From the NCBI GenBank assembly GCA_021819085.1, contig JAKASJ010000003.1, positions 99,272-163,271 on the forward strand: a DNA stretch of 64,000 bases, written 5' to 3'. Origin of the DNA: Pseudomonadota bacterium. Lineage in GTDB: Bacteria > Pseudomonadota > Gammaproteobacteria > Acidiferrobacterales > UBA6901. Shown in pieces: positions 53,415 through 63,946 of the stretch; within the stretch, counting starts at the first letter, position 1, and each line of letters starts with the position of its first letter. Both the position numbers and the translations under genes were made by a program. Under the pieces are notes generated by a model. The model had not been told where the DNA came from. It saw only the letters and a list, made by a program, of their open reading frames with translations, and ran no database searches.

Positions 53415-55862
53415 TCAGGATGTGCCGCGACGCGGTGCGGTGGTGCGGCTGACGCCGCCGGTCAGCACCTCCTCCAGCGGGCGCGGATTGGCGATCTCGC
53501 TGCCCTGGATGTAGTCGATGCCTATCCGCTGCAGCGCAGCCACGACATTGTGGTTTTCGACGAATTCCGCGATCGTGCGGACCCCGGCCGCGTGGACTAT
53601 GTGGTTGGTCGCCTCGACCATCGAACGGCCAAATGCGTCGTGTGCGATGTCCTTGACGAGGCTGCGGTTCAGCTTGAGGTAATCCAATTTCAGTCCTTTG
53701 AGGAAAGCAAAAGAATTGAGGGTGCTTCCGAAGTTGTCCAGGACGAAGCTGCAGCCCAGGTCATGCAGTGCCGTAATCATGTGCATGATTTGGTCGGGAT
53801 TTGACATGACTGCCGCTTCGCTTATTTCAAAGCATACGCAGCCGGGCGCAACGCCGCTCGATTGGAATTCGTTAGTAACGAAATTGAAAAAGCGGTCATC
53901 GCACAGCGACTGCCCGGAGATGTTGACGGCGAATTTCCAGTCGTCGCCACAATTGCCGGACCGCAGGGCGTTGAGCGTAGCGCGCACAACCCAGCGGTCG
54001 ATTTGTGGCATGAGATTATAGCGTTCGGCTGCCGGAACGAAGACAACGGGCGGAATGAGGCCGCCGCTGTCATCCTCCAGTCTGAGCAGCACCTCATAGT
54101 ACTCAACCGGCCCGCTCTCCTGTGCCACCGCGACCACCGGCTGACAGAACAGCCGGAACCGGTTCTGTTCCATGGCGCGCTGCAGTCGTGATACCCAGCG
54201 CATTTCGGAATGGCGCTGGCGCAGCGCGTTGTCTCCGGAACGATAGGCGTGTACCCGGTTGCGCCCGGCGTCCTTGGCGGCGTAGCAGGCAACATCGGCG
54301 GCGCTCATGATCTCGGCGATCGTGGAGGCATCCGCCGATACCGGCACCACTCCGATGCTGACTCCGACATCGAAACTGTGGTCCTGCCAGGTGAAGCGCA
54401 GGTCATGCGCGCTGTGCAACAGATCTTCGGCGATGCGCATTGCAAGATCCAGATCGCAGTGCCTGAGCAGTATTCCGAACTCGTCGCCGCCGAGCCGCGC
54501 GATCACGTCGGAATCGCGCGTACCTTCGCGCAGAGTCGTACTGACCCGGCGCAGCAGCTCGTCGCCTGCGGCGTGTCCGCAGGTGTCGTTGACAACCTTG
54601 AACTGATCCATATCGAGAAAGCACAGGGCGTGCCCCCGTTCTTCAACCTTTACTTCGTCCAGGGCGAGTTGCAGTTGCCTTTCGAATTCGCGGCGATTGA
54701 ACAGCCCGGTAAGCGCATCGTGGGTTGCTTGGTAGGACAGCTGGCGCGCCATACGGCGTACGTGCCCGACGTCGTGAAACACCATGATCGCGCCAACCCG
54801 GTCGCCATTGCGGTTGTGGATGGGTGCCGCCGACGGAGCGACGTCGATCTCCCGCCCGTCGGGGCACAGCATGATCACGTGATCTATGAGACCGACTACA
54901 GCGCCTTCGCGCAGACATCGTTCCACCGGCCCCTCAATGGGTTTACGCGTCTCCTCGTCGATCAGCCTCAGCAGTTCGCCGAGTGGCTGCCCGGTCGCGT
55001 CCGACAGGTTGAGACCGGTCAAGGATTCCGCCACCGGGTTCATGTACTCCACCACCGCGTGTCCGTCGGTCGTAATGACCGCATCGCCGATGGAATGCAG
55101 GGTCACCTCGGCACGTTCCTTTTCTGCGAAAAGCGCCGACTCGGACTGCTGGACGTCTGCCAGTGCTTCGCGCAATGCCTGTTGCTGGGATGCGCTGAAG
55201 TCGAGCGCCCGGTTTATGAATCCCGCCAGGAATCCGAACTCGTCATCGCGCATTTCGTCGAACCGAGTCGAGGTTTCGCCGCTTACGAAAGCGCGGGCGG
55301 CTGCGACCATGCGCTCGAACGGCAGTGACAGGAAGCGCCTCAGTACCGACTGCAATACCAGACCGAATGCCAGAATGATCGCTCCCATGAAAATCAGTAT
55401 GCGCCGCCGCGCGGCCGCCACCGCGCCGGTGATCGCCGGTTCGTATATTGTGGCAAAGGCGTTTTCCGTCCGGCTCGCGCCGTGTCCGGCAGCGTATCGG
55501 ATCAAGCGCGGCAGCATAGTCAGTCCAGTACCGGTATCCCCGGTTTGCACCGATTCGGTGGCGATGTGGATGCGGGCACCGGCAATGCCGGTCTCACGCC
55601 GCAGCTGCCGCGCCACGATCTGCAGTTGTGCCGCTGGAGGGCGGGGTTGATGAATCAAATATTGCTGCAGGGCATAGGCAAAGTGGTCCGCACGCGCTTG
55701 TTCACGGAAGACGATGTTCCGTTCCTGGCCGTGCAGCAGGACTAGCGCGACCGAGATGCCCACGAGGATCATGCCCCAGAAAACGATGCCCATGATCTTC
55801 ATAGGCAGCGTGGAGCCCCGGATACCGCGGGAGATGGCGGCCGGGTAGTCGAAATCCGTCAT
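53415..55862 (-). CDS. GGDEF-EAL c-di-GMP protein with periplasmic sensor and PAS
   Basis: An 815-residue membrane protein that can make and/or break c-di-GMP. Order: transmembrane helix (about 21-45), periplasmic sensor (about 45-150), second helix with HAMP-like linker (about 155-240), PAS domain (about 265-385), GGDEF domain with intact GGDEF near residue 457, and EAL domain with EVLLR near 590. Both catalytic signatures look usable, although the EAL motif has Val for Ala. The start ATG 55862 overlaps the stop of the upstream small membrane gene (ATGA), so a longer frame to 55958 is not needed. Confidence 0.9.
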   Translation of the reverse strand: MTDFDYPAAISRGIRGSTLPMKIMGIVFWGMILVGISVALVLLHGQERNIVFREQARADHFAYALQQYLIHQPRPPAAQLQIVARQLRRETGIAGARIHIATESVQTGDTGTGLTMLPRLIRYAAGHGASRTENAFATIYEPAITGAVAAARRRILIFMGAIILAFGLVLQSVLRRFLSLPFERMVAAARAFVSGETSTRFDEMRDDEFGFLAGFINRALDFSASQQQALREALADVQQSESALFAEKERAEVTLHSIGDAVITTDGHAVVEYMNPVAESLTGLNLSDATGQPLGELLRLIDEETRKPIEGPVERCLREGAVVGLIDHVIMLCPDGREIDVAPSAAPIHNRNGDRVGAIMVFHDVGHVRRMARQLSYQATHDALTGLFNRREFERQLQLALDEVKVEERGHALCFLDMDQFKVVNDTCGHAAGDELLRRVSTTLREGTRDSDVIARLGGDEFGILLRHCDLDLAMRIAEDLLHSAHDLRFTWQDHSFDVGVSIGVVPVSADASTIAEIMSAADVACYAAKDAGRNRVHAYRSGDNALRQRHSEMRWVSRLQRAMEQNRFRLFCQPVVAVAQESGPVEYYEVLLRLEDDSGGLIPPVVFVPAAERYNLMPQIDRWVVRATLNALRSGNCGDDWKFAVNISGQSLCDDRFFNFVTNEFQSSGVAPGCVCFEISEAAVMSNPDQIMHMITALHDLGCSFVLDNFGSTLNSFAFLKGLKLDYLKLNRSLVKDIAHDAFGRSMVEATNHIVHAAGVRTIAEFVENHNVVAALQRIGIDYIQGSEIANPRPLEEVLTGGVSRTTAPRRGTS

Positions 55863-56254
55863 TTCAGCCCGACCCACCTGAAACACATGACCAGGGGGCA
55901 GATTCCACTCAGCCCAGCTCCGAAAAACGCGAAGCCAATGAACCACGGCAGGAACCACAGCTGCCTGGCAAACAAGACGCTACCCAAGGCGAGGACTGCT
56001 GCGGTAAGCAGGGACAATGCCCGTTCCGCCTCGAAATCAACCCTGGCCGTCCCCGGCGCGGCGTCGGGGCGTACGCTTTCCGAATGTGGCCGCGGGCCGG
56101 GCCGCAGATGCATCGTGAGGCGGGAGATGCGCCATGGCGTCACGCCCTGGAAAACGGACAGTGCGATCAGACCGTAAACGACATAATGCAAGTCGCAATA
56201 CAGTGCGATCAGCAAAACCGATGCGAAGACGATACGAAAAGTGCGTTCGGTCAT
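55859..56254 (-). CDS. small inner membrane protein (DUF2892-like)
   Basis: A 131-residue protein with hydrophobic segments TFRIVFASVLLIALYCDLHYVVYGLIALSVFQG near the N-terminus and LSLLTAAVLALGSVLFARQLWFLPWFIGFAFFGAGLSGICPLVMC near the C-terminus. The ending GLSGICPLVMCFRWVGLK recalls the DUF2892/YgaP transmembrane family. ATG 56254 (MTERTFRIVFAS) was chosen over longer frames that lack hydrophobic or conserved character. It is translationally coupled (ATGA) to the GGDEF/EAL gene. Confidence 0.72.
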   Translation of the reverse strand: MTERTFRIVFASVLLIALYCDLHYVVYGLIALSVFQGVTPWRISRLTMHLRPGPRPHSESVRPDAAPGTARVDFEAERALSLLTAAVLALGSVLFARQLWFLPWFIGFAFFGAGLSGICPLVMCFRWVGLK

Positions 56255-56575
56255 GAAAACTCTATCCCGGCAGGACGCCGCGCCGATTTGGCGTAGGGCC
56301 CAGGCGCGGCAGTTGCAGCGATTGCCTAAGGTTGTCGCCGATGCCTTGTTATCGACTCTTCCCCAACAACACAGGGGTTTTGCCGACATCATTGCAATAA
56401 CCATGCCGGGGATCCGGGAAACCCGCCGCATTTCGGCTGGCTATGTGTAGGAGGTAGGGGGCGCCGAGGGTGTCGACAGGCTGAAAACTTTCGCGCGATC
56501 CGGTAAAGTCGCCGTTTTTGGGCAGCACACGACCCGCTTGCGGTCGTCCATTGGCAGCAGGACTGAGGAAACCCC
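56255..56575. other. divergent spacer before rpe
   Basis: This 321-bp region separates the small membrane gene (leftward) from rpe (rightward). It contains a short hairpin, ACGACC with GGTCGT, at about 56526-56544. Promoters are expected but no strong hexamer pair was identified. Short frames here have no family features. Confidence 0.45.
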
Positions 56576-57247
56576 ATGCTTGATTACAAGATTGCCCCGT
56601 CGATCCTGTCGGCGGACTTTGCCCGGCTCGGCGAAGAAGTTACCACGGTGCTGGCAGCCGGTGCCGATATTGTCCATTTCGACGTCATGGACAACCACTA
56701 TGTGCCCAATCTGACGATCGGGCCGCTGGTATGCGAGGCACTGCGCAAGCACGGGGTCAAGGCCGACATCGATGTTCATCTGATGGTCAAGCCGGTCGAT
56801 CGTATCATCCCGGATTTTGCCAAGGCCGGCGCCACCTACATCACCTTCCATCCGGAAGGAACCGAACATATTGACCGCTCGCTGCAGCTGGTGCGGGATT
56901 CGGGCTGCAAGTCCGGCCTCGTATTCAACCCGGCGACACCGCTCGATTACCTCAGGTATGTCCTCGACAAAATCGACATGGTCCTGCTGATGTCGGTCAA
57001 TCCGGGATTCGGCGGCCAGAGCTTCATCCATTCCAGCCTGGGCAAACTGCGGGAAGCGCGGCGCATCATTGACGACAGCGGCCGCAGCATCCGTCTAGAA
57101 ATAGACGGAGGGGTGAAGGTCGACAATATCCGCGAAATCGCCGCAGCCGGCGCCGACACCTTTGTTGCCGGTTCGGCCATATTCAGTACCCCCGACTACA
57201 AGGCGACCATCGCAAAGATGCGCGCAGAACTGGCCAAGGCGAAATGA
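56576..57247 (+). CDS. rpe: ribulose-phosphate 3-epimerase
   Basis: A 223-residue TIM-barrel epimerase interconverting ribulose-5-P and xylulose-5-P, used in both the Calvin cycle and pentose phosphate pathway. Signatures: [33 protein letters not shown] (metal Asp), [28 protein letters not shown], and [12 protein letters not shown] with [13 protein letters not shown]. Its stop overlaps the gph start by four bases (ATGA). Confidence 0.97.
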   Translation: MLDYKIAPSILSADFARLGEEVTTVLAAGADIVHFDVMDNHYVPNLTIGPLVCEALRKHGVKADIDVHLMVKPVDRIIPDFAKAGATYITFHPEGTEHIDRSLQLVRDSGCKSGLVFNPATPLDYLRYVLDKIDMVLLMSVNPGFGGQSFIHSSLGKLREARRIIDDSGRSIRLEIDGGVKVDNIREIAAAGADTFVAGSAIFSTPDYKATIAKMRAELAKAK

Positions 57248-57957
57248 GCTCTACGTACCCGCGTCCTGAAGGCGCACAGTTCCCGCTCGAAGTCAGCATG
57301 GTGATGATCGACCTCGACGGGACCCTGGTTCATACCGCGCCGGATCTGGCAACGGCGGCGAACCGTATGCTTGCCGAACTCGGCCTGCCCGTGCACGACA
57401 TGGCTGCCGTGGCGTCCTGGATCGGGAACGGCGTGCCGCGTTTAGTGAAACGGGCGCTGACCGGGGAAATGGAAGCCGAGCCGGATCCGGTTCTGTTCGA
57501 GAAGGCCTACGCGCTTTACCAGAAGCATTACGCCGCCTGCCTTTCACAGCAGAGCCGACCATTTCCGGGTGTGGTTGAAGGGCTCGAACAGCTTAAGGAA
57601 ATGGGGTTCGAACTCGCCTGCATCACCAACAAGGCGCAGGCGTTTACCGATCCGCTGCTGCGCGATCTGCGGTTGCGGGATTACTTCGGGCTCGTTCTCA
57701 GCGGAGACAGCCTGTTGCGCAAGAAACCCGACCCGTTGCCTCTGCAGCACGCCTGCGCTCACTTCGGCATTCGCCCTGAGCAAGGCGTTCTGGTAGGCGA
57801 TTCGCAAAGCGACGTGCAGGCGGCTCGTGCTGCGCAGATGTCTGTTATTTGCGTTGCGTATGGGTATAATCACGGGCATGACATACGCGAGTCCGGGCCG
57901 GACGCAGTGATCGACTCGCTAGCAGAGTTACCCCACTACCTGAGGCGGTGCCCGTGA
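57244..57957 (+). CDS. gph: phosphoglycolate phosphatase
   Basis: A 237-residue HAD-superfamily phosphatase that removes 2-phosphoglycolate formed by RuBisCO oxygenation. Motif I is [16 protein letters not shown] (nucleophile Asp near residue 20). Motif II is in [13 protein letters not shown], the catalytic Lys in [11 protein letters not shown], and motif IV in [16 protein letters not shown]. Translation is coupled to rpe. The rpe-gph-trp order is common in proteobacteria, and a photorespiratory role fits an organism with RuBisCO. Confidence 0.95.
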   Translation: MSSTYPRPEGAQFPLEVSMVMIDLDGTLVHTAPDLATAANRMLAELGLPVHDMAAVASWIGNGVPRLVKRALTGEMEAEPDPVLFEKAYALYQKHYAACLSQQSRPFPGVVEGLEQLKEMGFELACITNKAQAFTDPLLRDLRLRDYFGLVLSGDSLLRKKPDPLPLQHACAHFGIRPEQGVLVGDSQSDVQAARAAQMSVICVAYGYNHGHDIRESGPDAVIDSLAELPHYLRRCP

Positions 57958-58086
57958 AGGGTGCGCGACCACCGGATTTGGCCATATCACGCATGACAGA
58001 GAAGTGGATGCAGCTGCCGGAACGATGGTACAGACGTTCCGTTGTGCCAGCGCGTCGTCTTTGTTCCTGTGATCCGGTGGTGAACC

Positions 58087-59586
58087 ATGCTGCTCAGCAA
58101 ATCCGAGTTTGACCGTTACGCTGTCCGGGGTGCGAACCGCATCCCGCTGATGCGCGAGGTCCTGGCGGACCTCGACACTCCTCTGAGTACCTACCTCAAG
58201 CTTGCCCGCGGCCGCTACAGCTATCTGTTCGAGTCGGTTCATGGCGGCGAGAAATGGGGACGATACTCGATCATCGGACTGCCGTGCCGCACGGTGATAC
58301 GCGCCTTCGGCAACGATGTCAGCATCGAGAGCGGCGGCGAGATCGTCGAGCGCAAGACCGTCGTTGACCCGCTTGACCATATTCGCGGCATTCGCACGCG
58401 CTATTCAGTGCCGCCGCTACCGGGTCTTCCCCGGTTCACCGGCGGGCTGGTCGGCTGTTTCGGCTACGACACGGTGCGCCTGATCGAGCCGGTGCTGGGA
58501 AGCGGTGGAAAGCCTGACGAGATCGGGGGGCCGGATATCCTTCTGATGGTCTCCGACGAAGTGGTCGTGTTCGACAACCTTGCCGGCAAGCTGTATGCCG
58601 TGATCCACGTCGATCCCGCGGTCGAACATGCATACGACATGGGGGCGCGCCGTCTGGACGAGCTCGTAGGCCGTCTGCACGACGGTCTGCCGCTGCCGCG
58701 TCGTGGGATGTCGGACGTACCTTTGCGGGAAGAGGATTTTGTTTCGGGATTCACCCAGTCGGGGTTCGAGGCAGCGGTGGAAAAGTCGAAGGATTACATC
58801 CGCGCCGGAGACATCATGCAGGTGGTTCTGTCCCAGCGGCTGTCGGTTCCGTTCGAACATCCGCCACTGGATCTCTACCGGGCGCTGCGCACTCTCAATC
58901 CTTCGCCGTACATGTACTACATGGACCTGGGCGACATCCACGTGGTGGGGTCATCGCCGGAGATCCTGGTGCGCCTGGAAGACGGCAGTGTGACGCTGCG
59001 GCCCATCGCCGGTACGCGACCGCGCGGTCGAGACGAACAGGAGGATCGGGCGCTCGAGCACGAGCTGCTGTCCGATCCCAAGGAGCTCGCCGAGCATCTC
59101 ATGCTTATCGATCTCGGGCGCAACGATGTCGGGCGCGTGGCACGCATCGGCAGCGTGAAGGTCACCGACAAGATGATGATCGAACGCTATTCGCACGTCA
59201 TGCACATCGTATCCAACATTACCGGAGAGCTCAGGCACGGCCTTGATGCCATCGATGTACTGCGGGCGACGTTTCCCGCAGGCACGGTGAGCGGTGCCCC
59301 CAAGGTGCGCGCGATGGAGATCATCGATGAGCTCGAGCCGGTCAAGCGTGGTATCTATTCCGGAGCCATCGGCTATATCGGCTGGAATGGAGCCATGGAC
59401 ACAGCCATTGCGATCCGCACCGCTGTGATCGCCAACGGCAAGCTCCATATCCAGGCCGGAGCCGGAATTGTCGCCGATTCAGTGGCGCGCAATGAATGGC
59501 ACGAAACCATGAACAAGGCGCGTGCGATTTTCCGGGCCGCTGCCTTGGCGGCTACGGGTCTCGATCAACGCGACGGGCGCAGTTAG
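58087..59586 (+). CDS. trpE: anthranilate synthase component I
   Basis: A 499-residue chorismate-using subunit that makes anthranilate with TrpG. The N-terminal domain ([31 protein letters not shown]) includes the Trp-feedback region [16 protein letters not shown]. The catalytic domain contains [29 protein letters not shown], the signature [36 protein letters not shown], and [23 protein letters not shown]. It begins a trpE-trpG-trpD-trpC run. A possible short leader frame with two Trp codons lies just upstream. Confidence 0.96.
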   Translation: MLLSKSEFDRYAVRGANRIPLMREVLADLDTPLSTYLKLARGRYSYLFESVHGGEKWGRYSIIGLPCRTVIRAFGNDVSIESGGEIVERKTVVDPLDHIRGIRTRYSVPPLPGLPRFTGGLVGCFGYDTVRLIEPVLGSGGKPDEIGGPDILLMVSDEVVVFDNLAGKLYAVIHVDPAVEHAYDMGARRLDELVGRLHDGLPLPRRGMSDVPLREEDFVSGFTQSGFEAAVEKSKDYIRAGDIMQVVLSQRLSVPFEHPPLDLYRALRTLNPSPYMYYMDLGDIHVVGSSPEILVRLEDGSVTLRPIAGTRPRGRDEQEDRALEHELLSDPKELAEHLMLIDLGRNDVGRVARIGSVKVTDKMMIERYSHVMHIVSNITGELRHGLDAIDVLRATFPAGTVSGAPKVRAMEIIDELEPVKRGIYSGAIGYIGWNGAMDTAIAIRTAVIANGKLHIQAGAGIVADSVARNEWHETMNKARAIFRAAALAATGLDQRDGRS

Positions 59587-59659
59587 GTGCATCGCGGAAG
59601 CGATGTCCGCAAGGTCTGACGCGGGCGCCCGGTCGGCGCGGAAGTGAGAGGAGTCTCGC

Positions 59660-60232
59660 ATGTTACTGATGATCGACAATTACGACTCTTTTACCTATAA
59701 CCTGGTCCAGTACCTGGGCGAGCTGGGCGAGGATGTGCATGTGGTGCGAAACGACGAGATCACCGTCGAAGCGATCGGGGAATTGGCGCCGCAGCGCATC
59801 GTCATTTCGCCCGGGCCGTGCACGCCCAATGAGGCCGGGGTGTCCATTGAGACCATCCGCTGTTTCGGCGGGCGCATTCCGATACTCGGCGTGTGTCTGG
59901 GCCACCAGAGCATCGGCCAGGCTTACGGGGGGCGCATCGTGCCTGCCCAACGGCTTATGCACGGAAAGACCTCCTGGATCCATCACGACAGCCAGGGCGT
60001 GTTCCGGGGGTTGCCCAATCCGTTTGAGGCCACACGCTATCATTCACTGGTGATCGAGCGCGCCAGTCTGCCGGATTGCCTGGAAATCACTGCATGGAGC
60101 GCGGACGACGACGAGATCATGGGGGTGCGGCACCGGGAATTTGCGGTCGAAGGCGTACAGTTTCATCCCGAGTCCATCCTGACCCAGTGCGGCCATGAGT
60201 TGCTGAAAAATTTCCTTGATTCGAGCGCTTAG
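59660..60232 (+). CDS. trpG: anthranilate synthase component II (glutamine amidotransferase)
   Basis: A 190-residue class I amidotransferase supplying ammonia to TrpE; it may also serve aminodeoxychorismate synthase (PabA). Visible are [32 protein letters not shown], the catalytic Cys in [17 protein letters not shown], and the His-Glu pair in [11 protein letters not shown]. The ATG at 59660 follows GAGAGGAG. It lies 73 bp after trpE. Confidence 0.95.
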   Translation: MLLMIDNYDSFTYNLVQYLGELGEDVHVVRNDEITVEAIGELAPQRIVISPGPCTPNEAGVSIETIRCFGGRIPILGVCLGHQSIGQAYGGRIVPAQRLMHGKTSWIHHDSQGVFRGLPNPFEATRYHSLVIERASLPDCLEITAWSADDDEIMGVRHREFAVEGVQFHPESILTQCGHELLKNFLDSSA

Positions 60233-60295
60233 CAGAATGCCGCCCGCCGGCAAGTGCCCGGTGGGGCCATCACCCCGTCAAATGAAGAGCTGACC

Positions 60296-61327
60296 ATGGA
60301 CCTATCATCTGCAATCCGGACCGTTGTCGAGCGGCGCGACCTCGATTCGGAGGAAATGTACGAAGTCATGCATGCCATCATGACCGGGGCAGCCACGCCC
60401 GCCCAGATCGGCGGCCTGCTGGTCGGCTTGCGCATGAAAGGGGAGACCGTTGAGGAAATCGCGGCGGCTGCGCGCGTCATGCGTGAACTCGCTACCGCGG
60501 TGCAGGTGGCCGATACCAGCCATCTCGTCGACACCTGCGGCACCGGTGGGGACGGGGCCTGTACCTTCAATATCTCCACCGCCAGCGCGTTCGTAGTGGC
60601 CGCTGCCGGCGGGCGTGTGGCCAAGCACGGCAATCGATCGGTCTCCAGCCGCTCCGGCAGCGCCGATGTGCTCGAGGCCGCAGGTGTGAAAATCGATCTT
60701 ACGCCGACCCAGGTAAGCCGTTGTATCGAGGAGATCGGGGTCGGATTTCTGTTCGCGCCGCGCCACCATGGCGCCATGCAGTACGCCATCGGACCGCGCC
60801 GCGAGATGGGCGTGCGGACCATCTTCAACCTGCTTGGCCCATTGACCAATCCCGCCGCCGCGCCGGCCCAGCTGATCGGTGTCTTCAGCGATAGCTGGCT
60901 GGAGCCCCTGGCGCTTGTTCTGGGGCGCCTCGGCAGCCGGCATGTGCTGGTTGTGCACGCCGAAGACGGTCTTGACGAGATCAGTGTGGGCGCGACGACC
61001 CAGGTTGCCGAGCTGCGGGATGGTGTGGTACGCCGCTTCTCCATCTGGCCGGAGGAATTCGGCATTCGCCGCGGCGATGTGCGGTCGCTGGTGGTCGGCG
61101 GAGCGGCCGAGAGCCTTGCGATGATGCAGCGGGCACTGGACGACACGCCCGGGGCGGCGCGCGATATCGTCGTACTCAATGCCGGCGCTGCGATCCACGT
61201 GGCCGGACTGGCCCCCGATCTCGCGGCAGGAGTGCGCACGGCTGCTGTGCTTATTGCCAGCGGCGCGGCGCGCGCCAAGCTGGATGCGCTGGTGGCGTTC
61301 ACTCGCCAGTTTGCTTCTGCCGGCTGA
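60296..61327 (+). CDS. trpD: anthranilate phosphoribosyltransferase
   Basis: A 343-residue enzyme transferring phosphoribose from PRPP to anthranilate. Signatures: [27 protein letters not shown], the glycine-rich PRPP loop [74 protein letters not shown]. The start ATG 60296 ([11 protein letters not shown]) was chosen over an in-frame GTG at 60254. Confidence 0.96.
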   Translation: MDLSSAIRTVVERRDLDSEEMYEVMHAIMTGAATPAQIGGLLVGLRMKGETVEEIAAAARVMRELATAVQVADTSHLVDTCGTGGDGACTFNISTASAFVVAAAGGRVAKHGNRSVSSRSGSADVLEAAGVKIDLTPTQVSRCIEEIGVGFLFAPRHHGAMQYAIGPRREMGVRTIFNLLGPLTNPAAAPAQLIGVFSDSWLEPLALVLGRLGSRHVLVVHAEDGLDEISVGATTQVAELRDGVVRRFSIWPEEFGIRRGDVRSLVVGGAAESLAMMQRALDDTPGAARDIVVLNAGAAIHVAGLAPDLAAGVRTAAVLIASGAARAKLDALVAFTRQFASAG

Positions 61328-61383
61328 GACCATTGCCCGATCATGCGATTTTCCGTCGCAACAGCACTGAGCGAAATAGTTTC

Positions 61384-62223
61384 ATGGCCGACACCCCCGA
61401 TGTTCTGAAACGCATCCTGGCGCACAAAGTGTGCGAGGTGGCCGCACGCGCCGCGCGCCTGAGTCTGTACGAGGTCAGCGAACGTGCGCGCTTGGCGGGC
61501 GCAACGCGTCCGTTTGCGGCAGCCATCCGGGCGCAGATCGCGGCAGGTCATCCGGCGATCATTGCCGAGATAAAGCGTGCATCACCGAGCAGGGGGCTGC
61601 TGCGTCCCGATTTCCGGGCCGCGGAGATCGCGGCGTCCTATGAGCGCGGTGGCGCCACCTGCCTTTCGGTACTGACCGATTCGGAGTTCTTCCGCGGCGC
61701 GGATGAGCATCTGCGGGAAGCGCGAAGCTCCTGCTCCCTGCCGGTTCTGCGCAAGGACTTCATCATTGACCCCTATCAGGTTTTCGAAGCGCGTGCGATC
61801 GGAGCCGATTGCGTGCTGTTGATTGTCTCGGCCCTGGAAGACGCACAGCTGTCTGAACTTTCCGGGCTGGCCATGAGCTTGGGTATGGATGTGCTGGTAG
61901 AGGCCCACGACGCGCACGAAGTAGAGCGTGCACTGCGTCTGGATACCCCCCTGATTGGCATCAACAACCGTGACTTGCGCACTTTTTCGACCAGCCTGGA
62001 TGTGACTGTTGCGCTTCTGCCGCGCATCCCGCAGGATCGCATCGTCGTGACGGAAAGTGGCATTCATACCCGGGCGGACGTGGCGCGTATGCGCCGCGAA
62101 CGGGTAAATGCCTTTCTGGTTGGCGAAGCCTTCATGCGGGCGCCGGATCCGGGCGCCAAGCTTGCCGAGCTGTTCGGAACCAGGGTCGAGGGGCCAGATG
62201 CCGCGAAGCATGGCGCCTCATAG
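61384..62223 (+). CDS. trpC: indole-3-glycerol phosphate synthase
   Basis: A 279-residue TIM-barrel enzyme closing the indole ring. Motifs: [37 protein letters not shown] (catalytic Lys), [63 protein letters not shown], and [14 protein letters not shown]. No TrpF fusion is present. ATG 61384 ([12 protein letters not shown]) was preferred to an upstream in-frame start at 61333. It ends the trp run; trpF, trpB and trpA are not in the window. Confidence 0.96.
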   Translation: MADTPDVLKRILAHKVCEVAARAARLSLYEVSERARLAGATRPFAAAIRAQIAAGHPAIIAEIKRASPSRGLLRPDFRAAEIAASYERGGATCLSVLTDSEFFRGADEHLREARSSCSLPVLRKDFIIDPYQVFEARAIGADCVLLIVSALEDAQLSELSGLAMSLGMDVLVEAHDAHEVERALRLDTPLIGINNRDLRTFSTSLDVTVALLPRIPQDRIVVTESGIHTRADVARMRRERVNAFLVGEAFMRAPDPGAKLAELFGTRVEGPDAAKHGAS

Positions 62224-62286
62224 CACCCGATCCGGCTCTGTCCGGATGCGTGGTTTTGTATCGGCATCACACAGGTGGAGTGTTTC

Positions 62287-62706
62287 ATGAAAGCAACGAT
62301 CAAGTGGGCTGGAGGCGCGAGCTTCGTCGGTGAGTCGGAATCCGGACACAGTGTCGTCATGGATGGCGCGCCTGACAGTGGCGGCCGAAACCTCGGTGCG
62401 CGTCCGATGGAGATGGTTTTGATCGGGATGGGCGGGTGCACCGCATTTGACGTGGTACACATCCTGCGCAAGGGACGCCACGATGTCACGGATTGTGCTG
62501 CCTATCTCGATGCCCAGCGCGCGGAAACCGACCCCAAGGTGTTTACCCGCATTCACGTGCACTTTGTGGTAAGCGGAAGGCAGCTCAAGCCGGAGGTGGT
62601 GGAGCGCGCGGTCAAGCTGTCCGCGGAAAAATACTGTTCGGCATCGATCATGCTCGCCAAGACCGCAGTAATCACCCATGATTTCGAGATTGTGGGGGTC
62701 GCATGA
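62287..62706 (+). CDS. OsmC/Ohr-family protein
   Basis: A 139-residue OsmC-like protein, a family of thiol-dependent peroxidases. The two redox cysteines are in MGGCTAFDVVHILRKGR near residue 50 and KYCSASIMLAKTAVI near 116. The fold pattern, with TDPKVFTRIHVHFVVSGRQLKPEVVERAV, matches the YhfA subgroup. ATG 62287 is preferred over GTG 62275. It is 63 bp after trpC. Confidence 0.88.
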   Translation: MKATIKWAGGASFVGESESGHSVVMDGAPDSGGRNLGARPMEMVLIGMGGCTAFDVVHILRKGRHDVTDCAAYLDAQRAETDPKVFTRIHVHFVVSGRQLKPEVVERAVKLSAEKYCSASIMLAKTAVITHDFEIVGVA

Positions 62707-62848
62707 GGGTCCCGGGTGCTGCAGCCGGTCTGGTCCACACCCGGCGTAGGGCTGTCCGGCCCCTGCCGGCGGGTGTCTGGTTCGGCGACGGCGGATGCGT
62801 TTCGCTCGGGTTGCGGGTTGACGGTGGCGCAAGCCCGCGGAGGGGTTC

Positions 62849-63256
62849 ATGAGACAGCCCGCTTCCACGCTCGGCTTGCGGCATGTCGCGCTGCAGGTCC
62901 GCAGGTTCGAGGAATGCGAACAATTCTATACTGCGTTGCTGGGCATGAGGGTAGAATGGCGCCCGGACGTGGACAACGTCTACCTTACGACCGGGCACGA
63001 CAACCTGGCGTTGCACCGGGCTCAGCCCGATTTCGTGGCGGGCTCGGATCAAAGGCTTGATCATATCGGGTTCATCCTGGCGGCTCCGGAGCATGTGGAT
63101 GCGTGGTGCGATTTCCTGCGCGCGCATGGTGTAACGGTGACGCGCGACCCGCGCACGCATCGCGACGGAGCGCGCAGTTTCTATTGTCTCGATCCGGACG
63201 GGAACAGCGTGCAGATTATCTATCATCCTCCTTTGGCCGGCGTCCGCGCCGACTAA
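62849..63256 (+). CDS. VOC/glyoxalase-family protein
   Basis: A 135-residue vicinal-oxygen-chelate protein with the paired beta-alpha-beta-beta-beta modules: LRHVALQVRRFEECEQFYTALLGMRVEWRPD and LDHIGFILAAPEHVDAWCDFLRAHGV. Metal-type residues are His in RHVALQV and HIGFIL, and Glu/Asp in the SFYCLDPDGNSVQIIYHP strand. The substrate is unknown; similar proteins are annotated as glyoxalase or dioxygenase-like. Confidence 0.85.
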   Translation: MRQPASTLGLRHVALQVRRFEECEQFYTALLGMRVEWRPDVDNVYLTTGHDNLALHRAQPDFVAGSDQRLDHIGFILAAPEHVDAWCDFLRAHGVTVTRDPRTHRDGARSFYCLDPDGNSVQIIYHPPLAGVRAD

Positions 63257-63294
63257 CGCCGGAATCGGAAGGAATTGCACTACCGCTTTCCGGC

Positions 63295-63322
63295 CATCCC
63301 TGGCTGCCGCGGGCCAGGGATG
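63295..63322. other. 10-bp stem-loop after the VOC gene
   Basis: CATCCCTGGC (63295-63304) and GCCAGGGATG (63313-63322) form a perfect stem with an 8-nt loop. It lies 38 bp after the VOC stop codon. No U-tract follows, so it is a possible terminator or mRNA-end structure only. Confidence 0.45.
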
Positions 63323-63511
63323 ACGGCGCGTCCCGGTCCTTGGCGGCTTGCGGTCGCAGAGACGCCCGCTAATTTCCAACTTGTCCCCGGATACGGGTTA
63401 TAATTGGTTCGGGGGTAAACAACCGGATTGCGGTGGAAACAGCGGTTCCGTGCGGGGCCGCTACCCCTGACCAACAATATGCAGTGCCAGTACGAAATTA
63501 GGTGAGTACAG

Positions 63512-63781
63512 ATGTCTGATACCTCGGGTTTCGAAAGAGAAGTTGCGCGGGTAATCGTAGAGTCACTCAATCTGGAAGATGTCGATCCAGACAGAATCGA
63601 TCCGGAGGCGCCGCTGTTCAGGGAGGGGCTGGGGCTGGATTCCATTGATGCCTTGGAGCTGGCTCTGGCCATTTCCAAGAAATATGGTTTCAAGCTGCAG
63701 TCCGACGACAGGAACAATACGGATATCTTCAGGTCGCTGCGTACGCTGTCGCGGCACGTCGAACAGAATCGGGTTTGCTGA
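63512..63781 (+). CDS. acyl carrier protein
   Basis: An 89-residue phosphopantetheine-binding protein. The attachment Ser is in GLGLDSIDALELALAISKKYG (DSIDALEL), and the four-helix ACP pattern is complete. It is not the fatty-acid AcpP type; its sequence resembles ACPs from aryl-polyene/specialised lipid clusters. A TATAAT lies at 63399-63404, about 110 bp upstream. More biosynthetic genes may follow beyond the right edge. Confidence 0.9.
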   Translation: MSDTSGFEREVARVIVESLNLEDVDPDRIDPEAPLFREGLGLDSIDALELALAISKKYGFKLQSDDRNNTDIFRSLRTLSRHVEQNRVC

Positions 63782-63875
63782 ATGGTCTTGATGCGTATAT
63801 TCGTTACGGCAGTGGCGCCGCAGCTCGCGATATTCTGATTGTTCGTCGCAAGCTGGGTGCGCCATGCTGTTGTCA

Positions 63876-63898
63876 GTCCCGCCCGGCCCGGGCGGGAC
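63876..63898. other. GC-rich palindrome after the acp gene
   Basis: GTCCCGCCCGG (63876-63886) and CCGGGCGGGAC (63888-63898) are perfect complements with a single base between. It lies between the acp stop and the next start. It has no U-tract; attenuation or an operator is possible. Confidence 0.5.
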
Positions 63899-63946
63899 CG
63901 CAGTCGCACCTGGAATATCTGATCAGGATTATGTGAAGGGGGGCGG

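Noticed and set aside
60229-61551. Long minus-strand frames over trpD
   Set aside because: TrpD is certain on the plus strand; the antisense translation is low-complexity Ser/Arg/Ala.
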